From Burkholderiaceae bacterium (GTDB taxonomy: Bacteria; Pseudomonadota; Gammaproteobacteria; Burkholderiales; Burkholderiaceae_C), in contig JACKLN010000003.1 in the NCBI GenBank assembly GCA_024235855.1, forward strand, positions 248,001 through 312,000: a DNA stretch of 64,000 nucleotides, in the 5' to 3' direction. Positions 20,401-27,948 of the stretch are shown piece by piece. Made by a program: the position numbers and the translations under genes. Below the pieces are notes generated by a model, which ran no database searches, was not told the origin of the DNA, and worked only from the letters and a program-made list of their open reading frames with translations. The stretch's first letter is position 1. Each line of letters opens with the position of its first letter.

Positions 20401-21240
20401 GGCTACGGCCTCACCGGCGGCGTGCACACGCGCATCGACGAGACCGTGGTGCACGTGGCCGCCGGCCTGCGCGCCGGCAACCTTTACGTCAACCGCAACA
20501 TGGTCGGCGCCGTGGTGGGCGTGCAGCCCTTCGGCGGCGAAGGCCTGTCGGGCACCGGCCCCAAGGCCGGCGGGCCGCTGTACCTGCTGCGGCTCTTGGC
20601 CACCTGCCCGACCGACGCCGCGCGGCAGGCCGTGGATGCTGCCGGCAGCGATGCCACCGCGCCGGTGCGTGGCTTCGACGTCGTGGCCGCCCGCAGCGGC
20701 AGCGCGCCGCAGGCGCTGGCCACCTGGGCCGAGGTGCAGCGCGATGAGACATTGGCGCAGGCCGTTCGCAACGCCGTGGCGACCTCGCCTGCCGGCCGCT
20801 GGCGCACGCTGATCGGGCCCACCGGCGAGGCCAACCTCTACGCCGTGCTGCCGCGCGAGCGCGTGCTGTGCCTGGCCAACGACGACGCGGCGCGCCTGCA
20901 CCTGCTGGCCGCCGTGCTGGCCGTGGGTGCCACCGCGGTGTGGCCGGCCGATGCGCTGGCGCTGGCCGCACGCCTGCCCGAGGCCGTGCGCGAGCGCATC
21001 GTGACCGCGCAGGACCCCTGGGCCGACACCGTGCCCCTGGACACCGTGCTGCATGCCGGCCCGTCCACCGAACTGCCGGCGCTGCAGCAGCGGTTGGCCA
21101 CGCGGCCCGGTGCCATCGTGGGCCTGACGCACGTGCCGCCCGACGGCAGCGTACCGCTGGAGCGCCTGGTGCATGAACGCGCGCTGAGCATCAACACCGC
21201 AGCGGCCGGGGGCAATGCGTCGCTGATGACGATTGGCTGA
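17491..21240 (+). CDS. putA: Bifunctional proline dehydrogenase / glutamate-gamma-semialdehyde dehydrogenase
   Basis: 1249 residues. It oxidises proline to P5C (FAD) and then to glutamate (NAD), with intermediate channelling, peripherally on the membrane. There is no N-terminal ribbon-helix-helix, so it lacks the autorepressor function of E. coli PutA; the chain begins directly with the alpha/arm domain. The PRODH barrel carries GPGISIKLSALHPRY, RLVKGAYWDSEVKRAQ and FATHNAQTL. The ALDH part carries SPWNFPLAIFTGQ, IAETGGLNAMVVD and FDSAGQRCSALR with catalytic Cys850. Residues from about 1000 form the extra C-terminal ALDH-superfamily-like domain of long PutAs. The gene follows ornithine cyclodeaminase. 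Confidence 0.95.
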   Translation: MTAPVSPPPFTPLPARPPLRQAIAALTRTPEPDLLPGLLAQARLAPDASARTQALALRIARGVRERSRDRGRAGLVQGLLQEFALSSQEGVALMCLAEALLRIPDAATRDALIRDKISRGDWQAHVGRSPSLFVNAAAWGLLLTGKLVGTHSDEGLTAALRRIVGRGGEPLVRKGVDVAMRMMGEQFVTGETIAEALQNAAPREAQGFRYSFDMLGEAALTEADAARYLAAYEQAIDAIGAASAGRGIVAGPGISIKLSALHPRYARAQAGRVMDELYPRLQALALRARRYDIGLNIDAEEADRLDLSLDLLERLCADEQLAGWHGVGFVIQGYGKRCPAVVDVLVDLARRTRRRLMVRLVKGAYWDSEVKRAQLDGQAGYPVYTRKAYTDVAYLACARKMLAAPDAIYPQFATHNAQTLAALHEMAGGADAPADRYEFQCLHGMGEPLYEQVVGPAATGGLGRPCRIYAPVGSHETLLAYLVRRLLENGANTSFVNRVADASLPLEALVEDPVVTVERLAAAEGTVGLPHPKISLPQALYGAVRVNSRGLDLTDDAQLARIDAALRADAAKPWTAEPLLATDARPDAAEPVCNPADPADRVGTVHPASAADVAAALAGAEAAAPAWAAEPPARRAQILEAAAEALEAATEHLLPLLMREAGKTGANGVAEVREAVDFLRYDAQQLRQGAEGGWDNATHRALGPVVCISPWNFPLAIFTGQVAAALAAGNVVLAKPAEQTPLVAAEAVRLLHAAGVPRAALQLLPGRGETVGAALVADARVRGVLFTGSTEVARLLQRALAGRLNSDGQPVPLIAETGGLNAMVVDTSALPEQVVQDVIGSAFDSAGQRCSALRLLCVQREAAPRIRAMLLGAMQELRLGDPRRLATDVGPVIDDDARAGLQRHIDAMRAKGFTVTQPVPAPESGCFVPPTLIDLPSPQALAREVFGPVLHLVTYEREQLPALLAQVNAAGYGLTGGVHTRIDETVVHVAAGLRAGNLYVNRNMVGAVVGVQPFGGEGLSGTGPKAGGPLYLLRLLATCPTDAARQAVDAAGSDATAPVRGFDVVAARSGSAPQALATWAEVQRDETLAQAVRNAVATSPAGRWRTLIGPTGEANLYAVLPRERVLCLANDDAARLHLLAAVLAVGATAVWPADALALAARLPEAVRERIVTAQDPWADTVPLDTVLHAGPSTELPALQQRLATRPGAIVGLTHVPPDGSVPLERLVHERALSINTAAAGGNASLMTIG

Positions 21241-21287
21241 GGCCGGACTGAAGTCAGTCCCTGCGGACGGGCTTCAGCCTGCCGAAG

Positions 21288-21312
21288 CGGCCCGGCATGC
21301 AAAGCCGGGCCG
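21288..21312 (+). terminator. Hairpin after putA
   Basis: A 9-bp GC stem, CGGCCCGGC with GCCGGGCCG and a 7-base loop, lies 48 bases after the putA stop and before the next gene's start at 21357. A smaller hairpin (GGACTG/CAGTCC) precedes it at about 21245-21260. No T-run follows, so termination strength is uncertain. Confidence 0.4.
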
Positions 21313-21356
21313 TGGGAGAGGCTGCGCCGCGCCGCGCGGGCGCACACAATGCGGCG

Positions 21357-22289
21357 ATGCGGTTATCTGATCCCCTGCACGGCCTGACCGTGCTCGAACG
21401 TGGCTGGCTCTCGTCGAACAACCTGCTGATCCATCCGGCGCCGGGCGAGCCTGGCGCGGTGCTGGTGGACACCGGCCACGTCAACCACGCGCCGCAGACC
21501 GTGGCCTTGGTGCAGGAGGCTCTGCGCGGCCAGCCCCTGGCGCGCGTGTTGAATACGCACCTGCACTCCGACCACTGCGGCGGCAACGCCAGCCTGCAGC
21601 GTGCCTTCGGTGTGCCGGTGGCCATCCCGCCCGGCCTGGCCCAGGCCGTGAAGACCTGGGACGATGCGGCGCTGAGCTACGCCGCCACCGGCCAGCGCAT
21701 GGAGCGCTTCGCACCGCAGGCACTGCTGAACCCGGGTGACGCCGTCGAGGCCGGCGGCCGCACCTGGGAGGTGCTGGCCGCACCGGGGCACGACCCGCAC
21801 TCGGTGATGCTGTTCGACCGCGCCCAAGGTGTGCTGGCGAGTGCCGATGCGCTGTGGGAACACGGTTTCGGCGTCGTCTTCCCGGAGATCGACGGCGAGC
21901 CCGGCTTCGACGACGTGGCCGCGGTGCTGGAGACCATCGCAGCGCTGTCGGTGCGCGTGGTGGTGCCGGGCCATGGCCGCCCGTTCACCGATGTGGATGC
22001 GGCGCTGGAACGCAGCTTCGCGCGCATTCGCGGCTTCCAGGCCGACCCCGCCCGCCATGCCCGGCACGCGGTGAAGGTGCTGGTGAAGTACCACCTGATG
22101 GAAGAGCGCGCGCAGCCGCTGGATGCGCTGCTGGGCTGGGCCGAGACCACGCCGCTGCTCGCTGGCGTCTGGGAGCGCTGGCCGCCGCCGGGCGCGGCGT
22201 CACCGCGCGCCTGGTTGCAGCAGGTGGTGGCGGACCTTGTCGACGGCGGCGCGCTGGTGCGAGACGGCGACCTGATCCGCGACGCCTGA
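21357..22289 (+). CDS. MBL-fold metallo-hydrolase
   Basis: 310 residues from ATG 21357. The zinc-binding signature NTHLHSDHCGGN (HxHxDH) lies near residue 66, the second ligands in APGHDPHSVMLF, a metal-bridging Asp region at LASADALW, and the last His in VVVPGHGRPFTDVD. A winged-helix-like C-terminal region follows, as in glyoxalase II-like and LACTB2-like proteins. The substrate is unknown; thioester or lactone hydrolysis is plausible. It is convergent with the GST gene, the two stop codons being directly adjacent. Confidence 0.85.
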   Translation: MRLSDPLHGLTVLERGWLSSNNLLIHPAPGEPGAVLVDTGHVNHAPQTVALVQEALRGQPLARVLNTHLHSDHCGGNASLQRAFGVPVAIPPGLAQAVKTWDDAALSYAATGQRMERFAPQALLNPGDAVEAGGRTWEVLAAPGHDPHSVMLFDRAQGVLASADALWEHGFGVVFPEIDGEPGFDDVAAVLETIAALSVRVVVPGHGRPFTDVDAALERSFARIRGFQADPARHARHAVKVLVKYHLMEERAQPLDALLGWAETTPLLAGVWERWPPPGAASPRAWLQQVVADLVDGGALVRDGDLIRDA

Positions 22290-22928
22290 TCAGCCCGCGG
22301 GTTTGGCGACGGCCGCTGCCGCAGCGATCAGCGCATCGTCGGCCGCGTTGGCCCGCAGCCGCGCCGGCCGCTGCGCATGCGCCTGCACGTAGGCCACGAA
22401 CTCCGGCCGGTCGGGGATCGACTTGAACATCAGCCCGAAGCTCAGGTGCGAGGCCACGTACAGGTCGGCCGCGCTGAAGCGGTCGCCGGCGATGAACGTG
22501 CGCCCGGCCACGGCCGCGGCCAGCGTGTCCATCACGCGGTCGAAATCGCCGTAGCCGACGAAACCCTGCTTCTCCGGCGGCACCGTCACACCCAGCGCAC
22601 GGTTGGTGATGGCCGCCTCCAGGGGTCCGGCGGCGAAGAACAGCCAGCGGTAGTAGGCGCCGCGTTCGGCCGGCGGCGGTGCCAGACCGGCGTCGGGGAA
22701 CGCATCCGCCAGCGTGGCCAGGATGGCGGGCACCTCGGTGACCACGGTGCCGCCGATCTTCAGCGCGGGCACCTTGCCCATCGGGTTGACGGCCAGGTAG
22801 TCGGGCGCCTTCATCGTCGTGCCGTAGTCCAGGACCACGGTCTGGTAGGGCTGGCCGGTCTCTTCCAGCATCCAGCGCGCGATGCGGCCGCGGGACTGGG
22901 GGTTGGTGTAGAGGGTCAGGGCAGGCAT
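22290..22928 (-). CDS. Glutathione S-transferase
   Basis: 212 residues. The N-terminal thioredoxin-like domain includes LTLYTNPQSRGRIARWMLEE, with a Ser near residue 12 in the usual catalytic position, NPMGKVPALKIGG, and TEVPAIL (glutathione contact). The alpha-helical C-terminal domain contains FIAGDRFSAADLYVASHL. It is a cytosolic conjugating or isomerising enzyme of unknown substrate. ATG 22926-22928 is the natural start. Confidence 0.9.
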   Translation of the reverse strand: MPALTLYTNPQSRGRIARWMLEETGQPYQTVVLDYGTTMKAPDYLAVNPMGKVPALKIGGTVVTEVPAILATLADAFPDAGLAPPPAERGAYYRWLFFAAGPLEAAITNRALGVTVPPEKQGFVGYGDFDRVMDTLAAAVAGRTFIAGDRFSAADLYVASHLSFGLMFKSIPDRPEFVAYVQAHAQRPARLRANAADDALIAAAAAVAKPAG

Positions 22929-23078
22929 GGCGGGCTCCGTGGGCGTCGGTGGGCGAGTATGAGCCCGGCTTGGCCGAAGATGCGCCCGCGTCGCCCCGCT
23001 GTTCGACGCACCGCCGACAGCGTGTCGGGGGCACGATGGCCGTGCGCCGTGTCCGATCCTGCGGCGCAGGAGTCGCAG

Positions 23079-23360
23079 ATGCCGTCGACGACCCGTCGCC
23101 CCCTGTGTCGCCCGAGCTACGAGCCGGCGCCGCTGCGCGCCGTGGTGGCCGACGTGCCCGTGGCGCGCCTGGCCGCCTTCCGCGACCTGATGGCCACCGA
23201 AGGCTGGCCGGTGGACCTGCCCCGCATGTGCCACGACCGGCTCTACGCCTACGAACGCATGGCCCTGGGCCACACCAGCGCCTGCCGCCGTCTGCGGGCG
23301 GCGGCGGTGACGCTGTTTGCCGACTACGAGCGGCTGCCGTTGGCGGGGCAGGTGCACTGA
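23079..23360 (+). CDS. Small protein of unknown function
   Basis: 93 residues from ATG 23079 with CAGGAG just upstream. The composition is balanced (VVADVPVARLAAFRDLMATEGWPVDL, split by a helix break; then MCHDRLYAYERMALGHTSAC), mostly helical, with no signal peptide. No family was recognised. It stands alone between the GST gene and the defence-like operon, so it may mark the island's left edge. Confidence 0.5.
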   Translation: MPSTTRRPLCRPSYEPAPLRAVVADVPVARLAAFRDLMATEGWPVDLPRMCHDRLYAYERMALGHTSACRRLRAAAVTLFADYERLPLAGQVH

Positions 23361-23391
23361 CGGCCGGACCCGGCGGGCCCCATCTGGCTGC

Positions 23392-25833
23392 TCACGCCGT
23401 GCTCGATCCGAGGACCGTCAACAGTTCCGCGACGACCACGAACTCGTCGTCCCCTTCGCGCGCTTCGATCACGATCGGTTCGTAGCCCGGCAGGTTGGAG
23501 TCCGGGTGCAATGTGATGCGTTCGTGCCGCCAGCCGCCTTCTCCATCCCCGACCTTCTCGCTGCGGTAGAGCTTGACGGTGTACCGCCCGCCGGTGTCGG
23601 AATCGCTGATGTCGCGGTGCTGGACCACGACCACCTTGCCCTGGCGCGTGCCCGCAGGGTGGGCGCGGAACAGGCACCACGCCCCGTTCGGGATGCGCCG
23701 GTTCATCGACTCGCCCACGACCTGGGCCACGAAGAGGCCGGGCTGTGGGTGAATCCAATCCGGTAGCGCGACCCAGTCGCTGGCGTGTTCTTCCAATGAC
23801 TGGACACCGGAGAAGGCGCCCGCGGCAAAGCGCAGTTCGACCACTGGCGCGGCCGGCACGCCGGCCAACCGCTCTTCCCGCGTCACCTGCCTGAGCGGGA
23901 CGACGTTGGACCTCGTGTCGTCGGCTGCCACTGGCGCTGCTGCAGTCGGGCGCGTGGCACGACCCGCGTCACCAGCCCTTAGTCTGGAGCGCAGGTACGC
24001 GGCCAGCGGCGCATCGGTGCAATACACGTAGCAGCCCTTCATGCCGCGGGTCATGAGCGTGCGGTAGGTGTTCTTGACGATGGCATCCGCCAGGGCCTGC
24101 GCGCGGCCGGGATCGGACTTGCGCAGCTGCTTGAGCCCCTTGACCGACTGGTCCGACGACGCCCGTCGGCTCGCATCCGTCACGACCTGCCCGTCGCGAT
24201 AGACCAGATCGGGCCCGATGATGACGCCGACATGGTCCAGTTCGAGGCCCTGGCAGGTGTGAATGCAGCCTACCTGTTCCACCGAACCCGGCGTCACGAT
24301 CCACAGGCTGCCGTCCTTGTCGAGGTTCCAGCGGCGCCGGTAGTCGAAGGCCTCCATCTCGATGTCCCACGCGGCGGGATTTCGCTTGCTCGGCCAACGC
24401 CAGCAGTAGCCCGCCACCACGCGAGCGCGGTTGCTGGCGCGGTTCTTCCGCACGATGAGGTCGTGCAGTTCGGTCGGGCTGTCCAGCACGCGGAAGTCGT
24501 ACTCGCCGGTGTCCAGGGTCGGGTTCGCCGTGTCGCGGATGCCCAGCGTGTGGTCCAGCCAGGCCAGGTAGCCGTCCGAACCATTGCAGCGGAACTGGGA
24601 AGCGAGCTCCAGCTCGGTCACTTCGGCGCCGAGCGCGCGCGCGTGGCGCCGCAGTTCCTCGGATTGCCCGATGTCCAGCAGCGTCACCCGCTGGTCGTCG
24701 TCGACGAAGAAGACGGTGCAGCGCGATGCCCGGATCAGTTCCTTCACCTGGTTCTCGCCGAGGTTGCGATACAGGCCGCTCTTCTCGTTGAGCCTGTGGG
24801 CCTCGTCGACGATCAGCGTGTCGTAGGTGGCCGGCGCATCGTTGACGAAGGCACCGGAACCGCTGAACAGGTTGCTGATGCGGCTCTTGGTGAACGTCCC
24901 GGCCAGCCGGGCTTCGTAGACGGCGCGCGGCGCCGCGTTCTTGGACACGTAGCGCGCATTGCGTCCGCGACCGATCAGGGTGCCCAGCAGATTGATGGCG
25001 ACCACCGACTTCCCGGTGCCTGGCCCGCCCTGAACGATGACGACCTGCTTTCGTGCGTCGGCGCGGGCGTCGACGGCGAGGATGGTCTCGTGCACCAGCT
25101 TCTGGTCGTCGATGAGCACGAACTCCGGCTTGCCCTGCAGCAAGCCGGCCACGCTGTCGATCAGCAGTTTCGACGGCCTGATGCGTCCGTTCTCGATCGC
25201 GTACAGCGCGCCCTTGCGATCACCGTGGCGCACGTGCTCGCGGATGAAGGCCTGCAGCCTGGCGCGCTCCCGCGCCAGGAACAGAGGTGCGCGCGCCAGG
25301 TGCGCCTGGTAGTGCGCATGGTCGATCTCGCCGTCGCGCGGGTGGTTGTGCAGGTAGGCGCAGGGCTGGAGCGCCATGTCGCCGTCCTGCACGGCGGCAT
25401 TGAAATCCTGCAGGTAGGCGGCGTACGACCACGCCTGGTACGACGGGTGCGGCCCCTCGCGCTCCGCGGTGGCGCCGCCGCGACGGGCCCACACGATCGC
25501 GTCCTTCTCGCTGCGGCGCGACGCCGACCATTGCTTGAGCTCGACGATGATGACCTTGCTGCGAGCCTCGGCGTCCTCGCCGGTGATCAGGAAGTCGATC
25601 CGTTTCGAGCTCTGGGGCAACTGGTACTCGATGGCGACGCCGGCGTCTTCCGGGATCTCCTCGTCGCCGAGCACCTTGGCCATTTCCAGCAGCGAATGCT
25701 TCCAGGCCCGCACTTCAGCAGGGCTGGCGCCATGGCCCGTGGCATGCCGGAAGTGTCGTGAGACCACGTCCTCGATGTCTTCCCGCAGCGCGTGATGCAG
25801 GAACGCCCGCTTGCTGGCCTGGTAGATGATCAT
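23392..25833 (-). CDS. Fusion: PD-(D/E)XK-like nuclease + DUF2075 SF1-type helicase + LexA/S24-like protease
   Basis: 813 residues. Residues 1-200 form a nuclease-like region with IDFLITG (Asp80) and VIIVELKQW (Glu98, Lys100), the D...ExK pattern. Residues 225-620 form the DUF2075 helicase: Walker A GGPGTGKS (269-276), Walker B IVDEAH (341-346), FVDDDQRV (377-384), QFRCNGSDGY (413-422) and the motif V-like TCQGLELDHVGVIIG (526-540). After a linker (620-665) comes an S24/LexA-like domain: VVGESMNRRIPNGAWCLF (Ser709) and YTVKLYRS (Lys754), the Ser-Lys dyad. It is co-directional with mazG, 25 bases downstream. It is probably a defence or stress effector whose C-terminal domain could sense or self-cleave. 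No role is proved. Confidence 0.85.
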   Translation of the reverse strand: MIIYQASKRAFLHHALREDIEDVVSRHFRHATGHGASPAEVRAWKHSLLEMAKVLGDEEIPEDAGVAIEYQLPQSSKRIDFLITGEDAEARSKVIIVELKQWSASRRSEKDAIVWARRGGATAEREGPHPSYQAWSYAAYLQDFNAAVQDGDMALQPCAYLHNHPRDGEIDHAHYQAHLARAPLFLARERARLQAFIREHVRHGDRKGALYAIENGRIRPSKLLIDSVAGLLQGKPEFVLIDDQKLVHETILAVDARADARKQVVIVQGGPGTGKSVVAINLLGTLIGRGRNARYVSKNAAPRAVYEARLAGTFTKSRISNLFSGSGAFVNDAPATYDTLIVDEAHRLNEKSGLYRNLGENQVKELIRASRCTVFFVDDDQRVTLLDIGQSEELRRHARALGAEVTELELASQFRCNGSDGYLAWLDHTLGIRDTANPTLDTGEYDFRVLDSPTELHDLIVRKNRASNRARVVAGYCWRWPSKRNPAAWDIEMEAFDYRRRWNLDKDGSLWIVTPGSVEQVGCIHTCQGLELDHVGVIIGPDLVYRDGQVVTDASRRASSDQSVKGLKQLRKSDPGRAQALADAIVKNTYRTLMTRGMKGCYVYCTDAPLAAYLRSRLRAGDAGRATRPTAAAPVAADDTRSNVVPLRQVTREERLAGVPAAPVVELRFAAGAFSGVQSLEEHASDWVALPDWIHPQPGLFVAQVVGESMNRRIPNGAWCLFRAHPAGTRQGKVVVVQHRDISDSDTGGRYTVKLYRSEKVGDGEGGWRHERITLHPDSNLPGYEPIVIEAREGDDEFVVVAELLTVLGSSTA

Positions 25834-25858
25834 GCGGGACGAAGCGCCTTTCTGTGGC

Positions 25859-26209
25859 TCAAAGCTCGTCGTATTTCCTGCTGGTGCCCCGTGCGCGTTC
25901 TACCGGGTACTTCTGTGCGTTGGTCTGCAGTTTGGACTGGGCGGCGGCGATGGGGTCGATACCCAGCGCGTCAGCCAGCTGGATCAGGTACAGCAGCACA
26001 TCGGCCACCTCGGCGCCGACGGCTGTGCGTTTCTCGGGCGGCAGGTCCCGGCTCTCGGCCTCGGTCAACCACTGGAAGTGCTCCAGCAGTTCGGCAGCCT
26101 CCACCACGAGCGCCGAGGCCAGGTTCTTGGGCGAGTGGAACTGATGCCAGTCCCGGTCGGCGTTGAACTGCCGCAAGTGCTTCGCGAGTTCGGCAAGGGA
26201 GTCGGGCAT
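25859..26209 (-). CDS. MazG-like nucleotide pyrophosphohydrolase
   Basis: 116 residues from ATG 26209 with GGGAG upstream; further in-frame starts at 26227 and 26233 are less likely. The all-alpha NTP-PPase signature is clear: LVVEAAELLEHFQWL and, 20 residues on, EVADVLLYLIQLADALGID (EExx...ExxD magnesium site), ending in the typical KYPVERARGTSRKYDEL. Such enzymes hydrolyse (d)NTPs to monophosphates. It is the first gene of a two-gene operon with the nuclease-helicase-protease fusion, so nucleotide depletion or signal removal during phage attack is a reasonable inference. Confidence 0.9.
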   Translation of the reverse strand: MPDSLAELAKHLRQFNADRDWHQFHSPKNLASALVVEAAELLEHFQWLTEAESRDLPPEKRTAVGAEVADVLLYLIQLADALGIDPIAAAQSKLQTNAQKYPVERARGTSRKYDEL

Positions 26210-26360
26210 GCAGGTCTCCCGGTGCATGGTCACATCGCGGGCGTGATGTCGTCGGGCCGTGTGATTGCCGGTTGGCGTCGTTCAAGGCAATCCTAACGGT
26301 GATAGGGCCGTGCCAGACACAAGGTCGGTAAGGTACCGGCCCCGAGTCAGCTGTTCACTC

Positions 26361-26483
26361 TTTGCCTCCTTGGCCGCCGCCTACGGCTGGGCGGACTGGA
26401 CGCCGGCCATGCCCGAAGACGAGATCCTGCGCCGGTTGCTGGCGCTGAACCGGGCGCGGGCATCAGCCGTGCCTTTGCCCTGA
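26361..26483 (+). pseudogene. 3' stub of a class I SAM-dependent DNA methyltransferase (MmeI/Eco57I-like)
   Basis: An open frame ending at 26483 reads LAAAYGWADWTPAMPEDEIL followed by RRLLALNRARA. This matches the last 40 or so residues of large restriction-type DNA methyltransferases (the AAYGW ... EILxRLLALNxxRA ending). Everything upstream, including the SAM-binding and NPPY motifs, is absent, and the divergent mazG gene lies just to the left. It is a leftover of a restriction-modification gene truncated when the present operon arrived or by deletion. Confidence 0.65.
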
Positions 26484-26522
26484 CTGGCCCGCGGAAGCGG
26501 CGCTGCCTACAATCTGCCGACC

Positions 26523-27295
26523 ATGCAGGCAGAGACGATCACGTTTGCGCTCGTTGATACCTCTGCGGGCTTCGAGGCCACGCCGGAGCGCGTGCGCCTG
26601 GAGTCGCTGACGCGCTTTTCCGGCGATGTCGAACGCCTGCTGAAGGGCTCCGGCAAGGAAGTCGACACCAGCACCTTGGAGGTTGCGCTCGTTTCCGGCG
26701 CGGTGGCCATTCGCACCGCGCCGTTGACCATGGCGCCGACGCTGCTTCGAGACCTGAGGGCACTGCTGGACGGCGAGATCCTCGACGCACTGGACAGCAA
26801 GCGGCGGGAGGTCATCGAGAAGTGGCAGCGGCTGGCCCGGCAGACGCCAGGACTGGCTTTCCGGATCTCGGCACCATTCCTACCGCGCCCGGTGGTGGTC
26901 GACAGCCAGTCGGACTACCGCGCCGACGACGCCGACCAGTGGGTGCAGGTGGAGCGCTACGTCACAGGCGAGATCCAGGATCTCGGCGGTGCCACGCCGG
27001 CGAACGCGCATGTGCGCCTGCCCGATGGCAGCACCCTGACGGTCACGACCGATCGGGAGGTGCTCCGGGACGACAGGAGAACCGCCTCTATAAGCGTGCC
27101 ACGCTACGCATCCGTGCCCAGTACAACGTGCTGACGCAGGAGCTTCGGGACGCCCAACTGGTGGAGTTCGTCACCTACTCGCCGAGCTTCGACGACGCGG
27201 AAATGGCTCGACTGACACGGCGGGGGGCCCAGGCTTGGCAAGGCGTGCCCGATGCCGTGGCCTGGGTGGACGAGCTACGAGGAGGCGACGAGTGA
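26523..27295 (+). pseudogene. Unknown protein, partner of the PIN-domain gene; frameshifted
   Basis: About 256 residues when repaired. The first 185 codons (MQAETITFALVDTSAGFEAT ... VQVERYVTGEIQDLGGATPA) run to near 27073. There a single missing A, in what should be AAGGAGAAC, moves reading into another frame that continues ENRLYKRATLRIRAQYNVLT, then AQLVEFVTYSP, to TGA 27293-27295. Without repair the product stops at 27134. No known fold was recognised. The stop overlaps the PIN gene start (GTGA), so the two form a pair like a toxin-antitoxin or two-gene defence unit. Confidence 0.6.
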
Positions 27296-27768
27296 ACAGC
27301 GTGATGCTGGACACGAGTTTCCTGATTTCGCTGAGCGACCCGACTCGCGCCCATCACGCCGCTGCGCTGCAGTACTACAAGGCGTGCATCGCCCGTCGCG
27401 TGCCCATGCTGCTCTCCACGATCGCGATCTCGGAGTTTCAGGTTCGTCAGCCCATCAACGACCTGCCGCTTCGCAACTTCATCGTGTTGCCGTTCAACGT
27501 GGATCACGCCATGGCGTGCGGATTGCTGATACGCGGGTCGCCCCGCGATCCCGGCGACGATCGCGTAAGGGTCAAGGACGACTTCAAGCTGATCGCTCAA
27601 TGCCAGTGCGAAGCCGTGTCTCACGTGTAGACCGAGGATCGGAACACGTTGACGAAGTACCTCGAGAAGCAGACCGAGCGCGGCGTGTCGAGCACGCGGG
27701 CGGTTCTGTTGAGTGCAGGGTTCGACGAGGCCTGGTTCGAAAACGGTCAGGCTCGGTTGATCCCCTGA
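27292..27768 (+). pseudogene. PIN-domain ribonuclease-like protein with an in-frame amber codon
   Basis: The start is GTG 27292 or ATG 27304. The N-terminus MLDTSFLISLSDPTRAHHAA is a PIN domain with the first acidic residue; STIAISEFQV supplies the Glu, and VKDDFKLIAQC the later Asp pair. The frame is interrupted by TAG at 27628-27630 after EAVSHV, yet the same frame continues TEDRNTLTKYLEKQTERGVS and STRAVLLSAGFDEAWFENGQ to TGA 27766-27768. The last helix and final acidic residues lie beyond the stop, so the product is probably inactive. PIN proteins cut RNA and often serve as toxins. Confidence 0.7.
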
Positions 27769-27808
27769 TCCTGTCGAATTGCCCCGGTGCAGGGCAGCGG
27801 TACACGCT

Positions 27809-27847
27809 ACCTTGAAATTCCCGCACGACATGCGGGAATTTCAAGGT
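27809..27847. repeat. Perfect 17-bp inverted repeat with 5-base loop
   Basis: ACCTTGAAATTCCCGCA at 27809-27825 and its exact complement TGCGGGAATTTCAAGGT at 27831-27847 enclose CGACA. The arms are AT-richer than their surroundings. No T-run follows on either strand. It lies between the decayed PIN gene and the metK terminator. It could be a mobile-element end, a fold-back recombination site, or a terminator for the island. Confidence 0.75.
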
Positions 27848-27923
27848 GAGCTCTGGACGGCCTGGTCCGTGCTTCTGGTCTCGACCCACATCGCTGCGCG
27901 ATATGAGTCTCGCCCACGTACCG

Positions 27924-27943
27924 AAAAACCGCGCTTCGCGCGG
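27924..27943 (-). terminator. Rho-independent terminator of metK
   Basis: On the minus strand, directly after the metK stop, CCGCGC-GAA-GCGCGG is followed by TTTTT, a compact stem-loop with U-run. Confidence 0.85.
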
Positions 27944-27948
27944 CGGGC

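Noticed and set aside
27809..27847. The 17-bp inverted repeat as the metK terminator.
   Set aside because: A better terminator with T-run (27924-27943) lies directly after the metK stop; this repeat is 100 bases farther and has no T-run.
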